NCBI GenBank assembly: GCA_965153455.1
Contig: OZ234499.1
Span: 6,706,515-6,770,514 of the forward strand
Direction of reading: 5' to 3'
DNA from: Sphagnum compactum
Lineage: Eukaryota > Bryophyta > Sphagnopsida > Sphagnales
DNA: 64,000 nucleotides
The position numbers and the translations under genes are program-made. The notes below the pieces were generated by a model. It was given only the letters and a program-made list of their open reading frames with translations, searched no databases and was not told where the DNA came from. Position 1 is the stretch's first letter; each line of letters begins with the position of its first letter. Shown here one piece after another: positions 38,466-50,235 of this stretch.

Positions 38466-39917
38466 TTAGGAATAGGAGGAAGGGGGAAGGAGGAGATCGT
38501 AAGGAATCCAGAGACTGTCCACAGGACATGGGTGCTTGGCATCCAGGCGCATCCATGGCTTGCCTTTGCCGCTCCAGTGAAGAAGGCTGACAGGACCGGG
38601 ATGAAGAGGTCGGCAGCGGCCTTCAAGGTTGTCGCCACCCAAGCCATGTTGATTCCATCGATGGTCGATGGGTTGAACCTGGCCAGCAAACACCAGAAGA
38701 AACGGCGGTAGAGATCCCAGCTCGTAAATCCTGGATTGTTTCTGTCGCTTCATCCAGTTCTCGATCGTAGCTCTGTAGTTTTGTTGCCTCCATTTCACCA
38801 AGTCCATCACCATCACACCTGTGTTGAAGTAGCAGGGCTTAGACTTGCTCCGCCCAGGCTTGAAGCTCATGATGGGGCTGCTCAATCCCTTGTTGTTCCA
38901 GAAAGAATCCGTGAAATACTTGGTGAGATTGGCATGGCAATACTCTGGAGCTCCGATTACTCGTGACCCATCAAGCCTTGTGCCCCACAGTTTGACAATG
39001 TCGTCTACCACAATTAGGTCGGAATCTAGGTAAATCACTCGCTTGATGCAGCTCTCCAGAATGTCGCCCAGGTAGATTCTGGCGTAGTTCAGTGGATGCT
39101 CCAGTGCCACTCTTACCGATGCAGAGATCCGCGACTTGACTAGACTCTCATCGAAGCGGTACACCTTGAAGACCAGGAATGGGAAAGTGGAATCGATGAG
39201 AGATCGCAGCAGCTCTAGACTCGCGGCCGTATCTGAATCTCTAGTGACGTCGTTGTTTCCATCTCCTGCTGCAGCTGCTGCAAGGAAGTGGAAGATCACA
39301 TTCTCAGGGCACGCCGCGTGCTTCAGGATTGAGTACACAACTGCAATAGAACCTCGAAAGTAGCCCATATCCAGCGTCATTGCGATGTGCACAACGTTGG
39401 AGTCGCCGCAAATCCTTGAATCCGACGAAGAAGACTTGCTTCTGTTCACTGATATACATTGCTCATCGTTCCTGAATGCTGGCGCTTCTCGGAATGCATG
39501 AGGCAAAGAAGAACTAGCTGTAATTCTATGATCTAAGTTCTTCTGCTGCCGCTTCCCTCCTGCAGCAGCAGAAGCTCTTCCTGATGCAGATCCCGACAAG
39601 AAGATCTTTTGCTGCTGCTGTACCAGTTGCAGCTCCTGATCATGATCCTCCGCCGCCTCCAGCAACTGCAGTGCATGAGCTGCAGCAGTAATTTGTTGTT
39701 GATGATCTAGTCTAACACTAATACTACCACTACTTTCTACAACCTGCTCGAATTGTCGCGGTTGTGACCTTATTGCTTCTACAGCTACTAGTGACCACGA
39801 CGCGGAAAACAGCTGAGCTTGCAGCAGAACGAGCGCTATTGCGGCCAGAACCCAAATCTCTAGTCTTGTTGCTGCTGCTGCTGTCCTCCTCCTTCTCATC
39901 AAACTAGTACTTACCAT
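38466..39917 (-). CDS. GATL-type galacturonosyltransferase-like protein (GT8)
   Basis: A single uninterrupted frame of 483 codons without introns, as usual for plant GATL genes. Residues 19-48 form a type II membrane anchor, placing the protein in the Golgi. A Q/A/S-rich stem (about 50-172) is longer than in typical members of about 350 residues. The GT8 domain starts at VVHIAMTLDMGYFRGS (175-190) and contains the metal-binding DxD in YLDSDLIVVDD (Asp298 and Asp300), YFNTGVMVMDLVKWR (363-377), and the conserved C-terminal HWSGKGKPW (447-455). GATL proteins act in pectin or xylan-related cell-wall synthesis; PARVUS is the best-known member. Donor and acceptor here cannot be told from sequence. 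Start at 39917 is ATG; a second in-frame ATG at codon 7 is an alternative. Confidence 0.95.
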   Translation of the reverse strand: MVSTSLMRRRRTAAAATRLEIWVLAAIALVLLQAQLFSASWSLVAVEAIRSQPRQFEQVVESSGSISVRLDHQQQITAAAHALQLLEAAEDHDQELQLVQQQQKIFLSGSASGRASAAAGGKRQQKNLDHRITASSSLPHAFREAPAFRNDEQCISVNRSKSSSSDSRICGDSNVVHIAMTLDMGYFRGSIAVVYSILKHAACPENVIFHFLAAAAAGDGNNDVTRDSDTAASLELLRSLIDSTFPFLVFKVYRFDESLVKSRISASVRVALEHPLNYARIYLGDILESCIKRVIYLDSDLIVVDDIVKLWGTRLDGSRVIGAPEYCHANLTKYFTDSFWNNKGLSSPIMSFKPGRSKSKPCYFNTGVMVMDLVKWRQQNYRATIENWMKRQKQSRIYELGSLPPFLLVFAGQVQPIDHRWNQHGLGGDNLEGRCRPLHPGPVSLLHWSGKGKPWMRLDAKHPCPVDSLWIPYDLLLPPSSYS

Positions 39918-39927
39918 GATTCTTCAC

Positions 39928-40028
39928 CACGCACACACACACACACACAATTCTCGCGGCTCTGGAAAGAAACTATCTATATATCTATCTATCTATCTAT
40001 CTATATATCTATCTATCTATCTATCTCC
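39928..40028. repeat. (AC)n and (ATCT)n microsatellites in the GATL leader
   Basis: A CA-dinucleotide tract at about 39928-39948 and an ATCT/AT tract at about 39975-40026 lie just upstream of the GATL start codon on the minus strand. They would be transcribed in the 5' leader if the TATA box near 40565 is used. Confidence 0.85.
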
Positions 40029-40560
40029 GCAACAAGCAGCAGCAGCAGCAGCAACAGTTCCTGATCTTCCCAAAATCTCTTCCTGCAGATTCTTCACCAA
40101 GAAACCTTCTTCCAGCTGCAAGCAAGCTCATCCTGCAGCTGCACTGAGCCAGTCTACAAACCCACCACCAAAAGAACCTCTCCCCCCCCCCTCCCCCCCA
40201 AAAAACCAACAACAACAACAACAAAAAACCCAGTCAAAGAACAAACCTCGACTTCATAATGCTGCCGTTACTCTTCCATCTCTTGGACCACAAGCTGCAG
40301 CAGCAGCAGCCACCCACCCACACACCCATTTTGATCAACTTATATTTCTCCATCTGAACTCCCCAATTTCGATCATCCCTGGCACCAATCAATCATTTGA
40401 TTTGCTTTGATTTGTTTTGGTTTTGTTTTTGTTTTTTTTTTCCCTTTCTTTTTTCTCTCCAAAAACAACCAAAAAGGAGGAAGGAGGTCCGACATATAAT
40501 CAAAAAAAAGAGGTGGAGGGAGGGAGGAGGAGCAGTTTGGTGGGTGGGTGGATGCGTGGG

Positions 40561-40568
40561 TTTTTATA
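40561..40568 (-). promoter_or_regulatory. Candidate TATA box of the GATL gene
   Basis: On the minus strand the sequence reads CTATAAAAACCC. It lies about 640 bp upstream of the start codon, implying a long microsatellite-rich leader. It is position-based only; no transcript evidence is available. Confidence 0.35.
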
Positions 40569-40904
40569 GCAAACAAAGAGCTTATAAGAGAGTTCAGACC
40601 GTCACTATCTTGCCTCACTTAGTTGTGGCAGCAGAAGAGGCCTCTTCTAGGCTTGGTGTCCTTCCAAGTTTTCACCCATCTCCTTGCACGACTTTGCTTC
40701 GATTTTTCACCCATCTCTTTGCAAGACTAGTTTCATGCTACTGGTGATGGGATTACGTCCTAAGTTTTGTGTTTTCTCCTCTTAGGGCTCCCCATAGTGC
40801 ATTTTGCACTTTCGAGTGTCATCTTTTTTTTGAACTTCGATCCTTTCTCTTCTTTTTTTTCTCTTGTTCACTTGTCAGGTGTTTTTCCTTTATTGATTTA
40901 TTTA

Positions 40905-41149
40905 GGAAAATTTTAAATTCACACCTTTTTTGGTTAAATTCACACCCTTCACCCGTCCGATTTTATGCAGATTAAACTTTAAGAGTATGTTCCTTTATCA
41001 GTTCAATTACTTCTGTGGGCAAGTTCTCGAGTTGTGCCCTGATTGACCATAGACCCCACACTTGCAAGAACACGCAGTCAACAGTGCTTGTATTTTATAC
41101 AAGAAAGGGTGTGAATTTAACCAAAAAAGGTGTGAATTTAAAATTTTCC
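40905..41149. mobile_element. 245-bp MITE with perfect 45-bp TIRs and an 8-bp target duplication
   Basis: The left arm 40905-40949 (GGAAAATTTTAAATTCACAC ... CACACCCTT) is an exact reverse complement of the right arm 41105-41149. Flanking TTTATTTA is present on both sides (40897-40904 and 41150-41157), an 8-bp duplication as made by hAT transposases. Because the flank is low-complexity, the duplication length is not certain. The 155-bp interior has no coding potential. It lies about 340 bp beyond the putative GATL TATA box. Confidence 0.88.
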
Positions 41150-41699
41150 TTTATTTATTTATTATAAGGCAGGGCAGCTAGGCTACTCTAATGGTAGAGA
41201 AATTTTAAGTTCACAACAAAAGTACAAAATGAAGGGAAAGCAAAAGAAACGTGTTGTTGTTGTTGTTTCTATTTAGAGTTCAGACTATGTTGCTGATCTC
41301 TCTCTCTCTCTCACTCTCTTTTTCTGGTGAAAATTTTCTCCATTTTGTTTCATTTTTAAGAAAAGAGGTCCCCCAGCAACATGGTCAAGGGAGCTTTAAC
41401 TTGGAAATGTTTCAAAAACATTGACGCATTTGGAGGAAGAGAAAGTTTATAAAATGGTTGGTTGGTTGTCAAGACTTTTGGAGGATTTTTTTGGGTAGAT
41501 TTTTCTTCTAGCTTTCTTTCTTTTGAAGATCATTGCCATATTTAGCTAATAGGTTCTAATGGTTCATTAACATGTAATAGGATTCTTTGATTTTTTCAAT
41601 TTCTTTATTTGTGTTGTAACCAGATTTGGCTAAATCCTCTTCTAACTGAATGCCACTTTTGGTGCAAACATGAGACAATTTTTCAAAAAAAAATTTAAT
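41150..41699. other. Spacer, nothing recognised
   Basis: T-rich sequence with a short (TC)n near 41300. No gene or defined repeat is visible. Confidence 0.4.
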
Positions 41700-41995
41700 A
41701 TTGTCTTTCTTGGGGTCAATTTTGTGATGTACTCAAAGTCACAATAATGATGACAGGAAAATTTAGCCAGATTTTTGGTTACAAGCTAAATATGAAAACA
41801 AATTTTTTTCAAACATCCTTTTATATTTTTGGCTATTTACTTAAATAATGTATAAACAAATCTGAAAATTTTTACTTAATTTTTTTCGGATTCTGGCTAT
41901 TGAAAATCTTTAAAAGCACATGATTTTAGCACTTTTAATTGGTAAAATATAGCTTTTTGGCTAAATGTAGCCTGCCCAAAAAAAAAAAAGGCTAA
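41700..41995 (+). repeat. Dispersed 'GGCTA' repeat family, copy 4
   Basis: Best match to 15285-15560 with the same ordered motifs. Both begin with TTTTGTGATGT and end at GCCCAAAAAA, which supports these as real element ends. Confidence 0.75.
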
Positions 41996-42000
41996 CAACT

Positions 42001-42090
42001 CGAACGAACGCGGAGCCACGAAACCCACGGACGTGGTTAAGACGGCGCCCTCTTAACCAGCCTGGGTTGCACCGGCCCCCTACCCCCGCC
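42001..42090 (-). other. tRNA-like, GC-rich island (possible SINE head)
   Basis: On the minus strand a CTGGTTAAGAGGGCGCC string resembles a polymerase III A box. A CGTTCGTTCGAGTT string about 55 bases later resembles a weak B box. The 90-bp block is much more GC-rich than its surroundings. It does not fold into a complete tRNA by eye. Confidence 0.25.
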
Positions 42091-42248
42091 CCCCCAAAAA
42101 AAAACACCAGCCCAAAATGGGACCTCCCCACTTGAGTCCAACCAAACTAAGTGGGCCCTCACTAAGTGATCCAGAGACTACCTTACTATTCCTGCTCCCG
42201 GAATGATTAACTTACATTTAGCCTTTCCATTATTATTGTGTATGTTGT

Positions 42249-42569
42249 AGGGGACGTTCCCAATATTTTATATGTTCCCAAGTTCCCATGGAAAATATTT
42301 CTTTTCTACAAAAAGGGAAAGAATCAAGGAAATCCAAAGAGAGTTCTTTAAGGGGAGGTTCCCATACTAGTAGTGCATTCTCCAGATGGAGGGGCACCCA
42401 AGGGCATGAGCCCAAGGGTGTTCCCGAACCTCAGGAGAACACACTACTAGTACACGAACTTCCCCTTACCTAAACAACTCTCTTTTGATTTCCTTGATTC
42501 TTTCCCATTTTGTAGAAAAGAAATATTTCCATGGGAACGTGGGAACATATAAAATTGGGGAGCTCCCCC
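42249..42569. mobile_element. 320-bp foldback element
   Basis: Two arms of about 120 bp (about 42249-42375 and 42440-42569) are inverted copies with high identity. Examples are TATGTTCCCA-GTTCCCATGG, ATATTTCTTTTCTACAAAA, AAAGAATCAAGGAAATC and ACTAGTAGTG on the left and their complements on the right. The centre is about 65 bp and GC-rich. The structure would form a long hairpin. No target duplication is clear and no coding sequence is present. Confidence 0.85.
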
Positions 42570-42799
42570 AGCATAGCCTGTGCCCTAGGGTTCTTTTGCT
42601 GGGGAAGACCCCTCAAAATACACATAGGGGGTTGTTTACATATAGGGTAAAGTCCTAGTGTGGGGGGCATTTCAAAATAAGGGGGCCTAGGACGATGCAA
42701 TAGCCGTGCATTTTGGGAATGTCTAACCCCCATCTAGGGGCTTTTACATATGTAGATCACGAGGTGTATAGAATGAGGGTTCTTAGTGCTTAAGAGTGG

Positions 42800-43242
42800 T
42801 AGGGATCTTATGTCTGTCTACTTGTAGGCATAAGATCCCTCCCACTCTTAAGGACTATGTGTAAGATCCCTACTCTTTCCTAGAAGGGTTATTCACCCTA
42901 AACTCCAAAGAAATTTCCTGGTGTATTTGGAGGGCACCTTATGTATGCGGATATCCGTCTTAAGAAAAGAATAGGGATCTAATGCCTATTTCCTTAGGAA
43001 TGAAGGGTTGCTCTTAAGGAGTAGTAGGCCCAAGATCCCTACTACTACTACTACTACTCTTCTCCACTATAGATTATTCACTTCACTCTTCAAAGTGTAG
43101 GCCTAAGATCCCTACTCTAGAAATCTAGGAGGGGTATCCACAGAGAAAAGGTGGTGTAAGATCCCTCCCACTCTTAAGGAGTAGGTGTAAGATCCCTCCC
43201 ACTCTTAAGGAGTAGGTGTAAGATCCCTCCTACTCTTGCACT
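42800..43242 (+). repeat. AAGATCCCT repeats including a 31-bp tandem array
   Basis: Strings of the type (G)TAAGATCCCT-CC-ACTCTTAAGG recur through the interval. At 43154-43242 they become a clean tandem array of 31-bp units, almost three copies, with the unit starting GTGTAAGATCCCTCCCACTC. An (ACT)n run lies near 43040. Confidence 0.85.
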
Positions 43243-43254
43243 TTGTAAGTGATC

Positions 43255-43460
43255 TATGAATGTTGGGTTCTTAGTAGCCTTGTGCTTTATGATGGGAAAG
43301 AAAGCCCATGGGTGAAGAACATTCTCTAACCGTGGGGCTGGAATTGGGTACCTACCAACTTGTTCTAGGCCCTTCATTTTGGGACTTCCCTCACCCTAGG
43401 GCTTCACCTTAGTATAAGATTATCTCATTCTATTGGATCAAAATACATTAAAATGCATAA
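43255..43460 (+). repeat. Dispersed repeat shared with 21270-21560
   Basis: Diverged but collinear with the block at 21.3-21.5 kb; shared strings are listed there. It directly follows the 31-bp array. Confidence 0.5.
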
Positions 43461-46400
43461 ATTTGAAGGGAGGAAATTCTTTAGCCTCATTGAGGCCACC
43501 TTTTGTAACAAATACACACAAAAAATGAGGGTGTGGAGAAGGAGGAAATAAAGTAGTTTGATGTAAAAAATGATGGAGTAAATGAACTTATTATTCACCC
43601 AATCCATGGATTGTTCAAACGTAAATGGGACTAGTAAATGTAAATGCGTATGTAGTATAAAAGAAAGCACTTACATGTTGAACAGGGCGAGTGCAAATTG
43701 ATGAATCTTTTTTTAAACCTGAAAACTATTTAATAAATTTTTAAATAAATGTAAAATCAACCTCAAAAACATGATACTTGAGGTGAAAACACATCTTGAA
43801 AATGGTAGAATTTTATTATAGATTGTCCACTTTTTATATTTAAATAATTATTTTGAAACACTTGCAAAATACAATAATATATCAAAAGGGTCAACTTTAT
43901 CCACAACTATGAATATTCTGAATGTGTTTTCTGAAATTTGATTAAAGATTAAATCAAATTTCTCAATTATTTTTACATTAGAAATGATTATTTTTACCTT
44001 CATCAATTATTTCTCATGTAAAATCAAATTAAATATTGCATTACATTCTCTAAAAATATTTGTAAAAAATTAAGTATTTTTTTCCTTGATCACGGGGTTC
44101 TATATATTTCGAAGATTGCACATCAAAAATTAAAATATACCATAATATTTTAAAAGATTCTCTATTTCCCTCGACAATTTTTCCTTTGAAGAAAAAAATT
44201 TGGGTAGAATTTCAAATTTTTTCAATTTTTTTAATTTAAAAAAAAAACCCTGTACTGCCCCCAGAAAAGATCCCTTTAGGAAAGCCAAATAAGAGACAAG
44301 CTGTCTTAGTTAATAAAAATAATAATTTAATGATCACCCTTTATTACATCTTATGACACAATGTTTAATTATATATATTTGAAGTCAACCTTTTTTTTTT
44401 CTCTTTCTTCTCATTCCGTCTGCAGAAGGTTTGCCAGCTGGTGGAAAATAATAAATAAATAAATAAAACATGCAAAAATATTAAGATTGGTATTTTGGGG
44501 TTTATAATTGCCAGATTTCAAAATAATTTAAAATGAATAGCCAGACTTCTATATTAGGTTCCAATAAGTAGCCAAAACCTTAGAAGAATTCTTAATTTCA
44601 GTTAACCAAATTTAGTCATGTGATTCTTTCTTTTCTCCCTGTGATAGATAGATACCCAATTTCAGTTTTATAGGCAAGATTGGGAAAAAGTAAATAACTA
44701 ATCTTGGTGTTCAATTAGCCTACACATAATCAAGGCATTAATTAAGCTTTCGTAAATCATCCATCAATTTGTCTATCGACACAAATCAAGATGATTGGAC
44801 TTTAAAACAAATTTTGCTTTTTAGAAGTTGGGTGCTCATAATCCCAATCTTTGTACAATTTGAAAACCTTCAAAAATCTATTATGCTACATAAAATTAAT
44901 GAAATTTGATGACATCTAAATCATGTGACACACCATCACAATCGATAAATGATCACTTTATATTGTTTTATATAATGAGAATATAAGTAATCCTCGTGGA
45001 AATCATAAATCACATGATGCCAACTATCTCAATAGATATCCATATTGAACAAAAGAATATGAACTACTAAATACACATAAATATATATTATTAGACAATA
45101 TTGAATGGCTAACAAATGAACATATGTCAATTGATGTGCAAATGATTTACATTGGACATCTCCAAAATCAACAATAAACAAAATTGTTTACGATGCATTC
45201 ACATCAATGACAACAATTGAATATTATTACTAATTGATCTATATGGATATCATTACAAATGTATAATCTTTAATTCCAACAAATAGTGTAATGAAAATTT
45301 GAATACCTTACCCTAAGGTCAGTTTCGTCATTTAATAATCTTCAAAATAGTGAAATTGAAATTTTGTGAAAACATCAAGTTGACATGTTGAAAATCATCA
45401 TATTTATTGAAGGCTACACTTTGAATAATTTCACTACTCATATCACAATATTATATAGTAGATGATGAAAAAATATGTAATTTTAAAATTAAAAAACGAA
45501 TTCATTTTTTGAAAAAAAATTATTATTCCTTTTGTCAATGTGGAAATTGACCCTAGGCTACGATAATGAAACATTTGAAAGGCTTTGATGTTTTATTCCA
45601 TCTTGCCAATTAAATTATATCCATGTTATCTTCATGCAACAACATGATACATGTTTATGTGAACTTTTTGTTATTGCTTATGCAATTGACATAATATTTT
45701 ATTAACATCCAACTAGAAACCTCAAAATATATTACCACAGAAATGACAACCCACACTAAAAAAAATTTGTTGTATAATAATTATTAAAAAGAACAATAAT
45801 AACATGTGAATAGAATTTAAACCAATGCATGTATAATGCATTTAAATGATCCCGTATTAGATAATTGTTAATATTCATGTAAGAGAGATTATTCTAATAA
45901 AGACCCAACACCCTTGCCCCCTTTAACTAGATTAGTTTTAACATATGACAATATTCAATTAATGCAAATTTTTTATCTCAAATTTTAAACATGTTGCAAA
46001 TGCCCATTGTATAAAAACCTAAACACTACAACATTTCCAAACACACTTAAACAATTTTTTTAAAAATCCATCATTGGTAGTGCGCAACATAGTGAAGCAC
46101 TAATCTTTAGTGGAACAAATTGGAACCACAATCTCATCTGTAGGACAATTAGTTAGCACTAAAACAAGATGAAGAGTTTTTAATCAATATATTTTGTGGG
46201 ATTTTTCTTTTGGTGTTAAAAACTTGAAAATAAATTCTTGCTAAAAATGTCCTTTTTCTTCATTTTTTAGTTTTAAAAACTTATAACAAATAAATGGATA
46301 TCAGGCATGATATCAATTCTTTGATACTAGGTACGTGAGCTACCCTAATCCTACATTGTTTGTATGTCACATTGGAGAATTCTTTCCACTTTTGTTTCTT

Positions 46401-48012
46401 GAAGCAATTCTTGCAACACAAACAAACAAATTGGATGGACTTGCACATGTCCTCATCAGAGTTTTTATATTCTCTTTTTGTGATATAAAAAATCAAATTT
46501 CTCCAAAATTTTAGCAAAATTAGTCAATTTTACACTTAAAAAAACACATTTCTCCCAAAAAATCTCAAAATTTGGGTCAAAAAATGAGAAATTTTTGTCC
46601 ATGGACTGAAACTTAAACATAAGCCTTCATCGAACATGGCACCCTTCCCCCCTTCTAGATGTAAAATTGATGTTGCACAAAATAATAATAACAATATTAT
46701 TATTATTATTATTATTATTGCTATTTGAAAAAGAAAAAAATGGGTTGTAAATTGTAATGGTATTATTATAAATATATAATAATGCATGGGTTAGGGTTAA
46801 TCCCCAGAAGTAAATTACTACCCAAAATGGAAACCATTCAAAACAGATGGCCTGGCTATTTGTGGGCAGAATAAAAGCACACACTTGGGTGGGTGCTAGT
46901 CTAGCACAGCACTCAATCAGGCACTCCTCCCTCCAAGCTTGGAAGTTGGATCTGCTCTGGGGCTAATAATAAAAGAGACCCTATTATTATTACTATTATT
47001 ATTATTATTAGTATTATTATACCCCTATTTTAGACCCCATTATTGTTATTATTTATATTACTATTTTTAATTATATGAAATATTTTTTAAAAAATGCAGG
47101 TAAAGAGAGGCCCATAGAACTTTATATGTTGTGAAAGTTCAACTTTTGGACAAAACATATGAGATACAATGTGGTGCTATTGGGAACATCTTGGGGGGAA
47201 CATGTCATGGAAACTTGGGGAACATGAGATGAACATCTCACATGATTAACAAAGACTCAGCCCAATGGGAACCCATATGGTAAAGAGTTATAAGTTATAA
47301 CTAGAGACTTTAAGTAAAGACATCATTTCAATTCATCCACTCAACCTAGTTGGTTAAAAATCTCCCTCCCTTAGTTGCTACAAGAAAGTGCAACTTGAAA
47401 GCATTCACCAACTTAGCTTCCAAAATTAACCCTAAAAAAGAATTCTCAAGAACTAGACACATATGCTTTGATGCACCTAAATAGACCACCATTGGGTGAG
47501 GAAGTTGTTTGTTGAATCCTCCACATGGACAAACCTTGGGCATATTAAAGCATTGGAGCAAGAAATAAGTTGAAATAAGAAGGTTTGAAGATGTGGGCAA
47601 CAAAACCATTAATTTCGTTTTAAAAAGCGTTTCACTACTAGGAATTCAAACCAATGTTATGCACATATTATAAAAGTTGACAATTTGGGTTCCATGCTGC
47701 TTCACACTACCAATGATAATGATTAAATTTTTATTTGTGTACATAATAATTTGTGGTAATCAATTTTGTCTTTTCGAAAGATAAAATTTTATAAATTTCA
47801 TTATATGTTATTTTGTTTTATTAATTTATTAATTTTTCATTCTTGATTTGGTAGGCAAAATGTTAAGAAAAGATTAATTTTTCAAATAACTTCACAACAA
47901 GATACAAATAGACAAAAACATTGAAAGGGTGCAAAACAAATAATAACAACGATTTTTAAATGAAATTTGATCTATGATGAATTATAATCTGAAATGATTT
48001 TGAAATTGTCCC
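43461..48012. other. AT-rich stretch, no gene seen; two (ATT)n microsatellites
   Basis: (ATT)n tracts are at about 46681-46720 and 46980-47060. A diverged GGCTA-family fragment in inverse orientation is at about 44500-44640, ending near GGTTCCAATAAGTAGCCAAAAC. Only short open frames without recognisable motifs are present. Confidence 0.45.
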
Positions 48013-48310
48013 AGGGACGATCACTAAAAATACCCATCCTACATAAACCAATTCCAATGAAACATTGTCACTAGAATTATAATGTTAATATTTATCTATG
48101 AAGGAAGATTGTTTGTTTTGTTTGTCATGTTGATATCTCCCAAACCATGGTGCCTCTTAGGGACGATCACTAAAATACCCATCTTACATAAACCAATTCC
48201 AATGAAACATTGTCAAGAAATTATAATTCCTTGCATGTTAATATTTATCTATGAAGGAAGATTGTTTGTTTGTTTGTCATGTTGATATCTCCCAAACCAT
48301 GGTGCCTCTT
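48013..48310 (+). repeat. Tandem duplication, two copies of about 150 bp
   Basis: Copy 1 is 48013-48158 and copy 2 is 48159-48310. Both begin AGGGACGATCACTAAAA and end CCATGGTGCCTCTT. They differ by a few substitutions and small insertions, so the duplication is recent compared with most repeats here. Confidence 0.92.
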
Positions 48311-50143
48311 GTTGGGCTCTTGGTACCTTGGAAAGCCCTTGATGAGTAAGGGTGCACCAAGTTGGGTCCATAATTTATGACCTATAGTGGAGAAGTTATT
48401 GAATGTTGAAATATTTTTTCATTTAAATTTCATTTAAATCAAAATGAGAAATCATAGGGGAATTTGGCTATGCTCTTGGTATTCGTGGTAAGCCCTCAAT
48501 GAATGAGTAGGATTTAGTCGAGGTGATTTAGAAAATTTCAGACCTAAAGTGCTAGAGATATGATTTTTGAGTAATTTTTGTTGTTGGAAATTAACTTAAA
48601 TTTAAAATGGTTTTTTTTTCACAATTGGGCTCTATTGTTAAGTCCTATTCACACTTGGGCTAACAACAAGGGCCACACTAATATTACTAATCTACTCTTA
48701 TCATTGAATTAAACAGCCTTTTTTTTTCTTTTTTTGATACCCATCGGGTATTGGAGCAGATCTTAGGCTACTAAGTAAACCTTCGACTCTGGGCTTTGCT
48801 GGAATTGGGCTCATGCTCAGCTTTATCGAAACCACACCCACAATCAGATCAGGTCGACCTCACAGGGGCACTTATTCTCATAAGTAAAGCTGGTGACCTT
48901 GGGCTTTGTCCTACACATAAGCACCTCAACACTGGATTTGATGGACTAAACCGGACTAACCTTATATGGTTTTAGGGTTTAAGGTTTAGGGTTTTTGCAA
49001 ATGCGGTGTGCTCACTTTTATAAATGAGAAGAGCTTCAAGAAGGTTCACTGCTTGGGTCACTTGCGTTGTGTACAAATCGACTGCGATTGCTTCGTTTGT
49101 TGTTCCATCAAGACTTTGGCTCTTTGTCTTCTTCTTCTTCCCTCCAGAGCTAAAGCATCAATAATCATGAGTGAAATTGGGCTATGCTGTTGTGGGGATG
49201 ATCCTTTCCATCAATAGGGATTGAAACCATTTTGGTCTTGGCAAAAGAGGACACAATCTTTCTTCAATTATTGGGCTCTGACTCTTCTCTTGTGGACCCT
49301 TTTTTTTTCACTTAACACACTTGACTGGGACAAAGAATCAAGATTGTCTGAAGAAATTAATGAGGAATATGTCCTTAAAGTGATCCTGTCTTTGGACCCT
49401 AGTTTGACTTTATAGTCCTTGTTTCATCCCCAATTTGACTCTAACCATATAGGTACTGAGCAAAATTGGGTACCATTTAATGAAATTGCATATTAGTTCG
49501 CAAAGTATGCAAGATTTTTTTTTTTTCCCCTGAATTGCTCCAAAGAGAGTAACCAATTCATTAAAAATGAGTATATTGCTCACAAGGTGGAGATGATTAG
49601 CAGATTTGTTATTATTCCATTAGAGTCATGGAAGCAATTGAACCGTCTCAATGACATTGAACCCTCAAATGGCAAACAAGAATTCATGTAAAGGCACTTG
49701 CAAACAAGAACCAAGAAATGTAACAAATGAATGGTGTGCATCAAAATGGATGAAAAATGATTCTTTCTTCATTCATTCATGTTGAAAATATAAATAATTT
49801 TAATGATGTGAACCAAAAAACATTGAAAAATAATGTCTAATATGTTGGAAAAACATTTTTTAAAAATAATTTAATTATTCAGCATTGAGGTCAAGTGCCA
49901 AAGTTAGAGAACTGCAGCATATGGCCCTTTAGCCAGTAGCTCCCCAAAATTCAAAGAACTGGTTCTGAGCCTTGCCCCAAGGCTAATAAGAACCAATTGC
50001 ACATATAAATAAACTAGGAGGTTCTTTGATTTCCAAAACGTTCAAAAAACCAGAACCCAGAGGTTATTAAGAAAAATCAAATTAAAGAACCGCATAGAAC
50101 TGGTGGTACCAGCCAGGCTGTACTGGGATCTTCTGACCAGCTG
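48311..50143. other. Spacer, no gene recognised
   Basis: Includes telomere-like TTTAGGG / TTAAGG runs at about 48972-48994. Short open frames at 49008-49415 have a C/H-rich feel (VHCLGHLRCVQIDCDCFVCC) that could be a decayed zinc-finger or transposon piece, but I cannot support a call. Confidence 0.35.
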
Positions 50144-50235
50144 AAAGTACCAGCCAGCCTGTCACTATTTCTAAAAAGTGAAAAAATCCCAGCTCTGCTT
50201 TACTTAGGAAAAGGACCTAAGTACAGGCCCTTCTC
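50144..50235 (+). repeat. Dispersed element, inverted copy of 59931-60019
   Basis: About 90 bp reading AAAGTACCAGCCAGCCTGTC, CTATTTCTAAAAAGTGAAAA, then AGCTCTGCTTTAC and GGAAAAGGACCTAAGTA. It is highly similar to the reverse complement of 59931-60019. Confidence 0.8.

Noticed and set aside
49008-49415. Cysteine-rich frames as a zinc-finger gene
   Set aside because: The frames are short and adjacent frames are broken. The cysteine and histidine spacing does not fit a defined finger.
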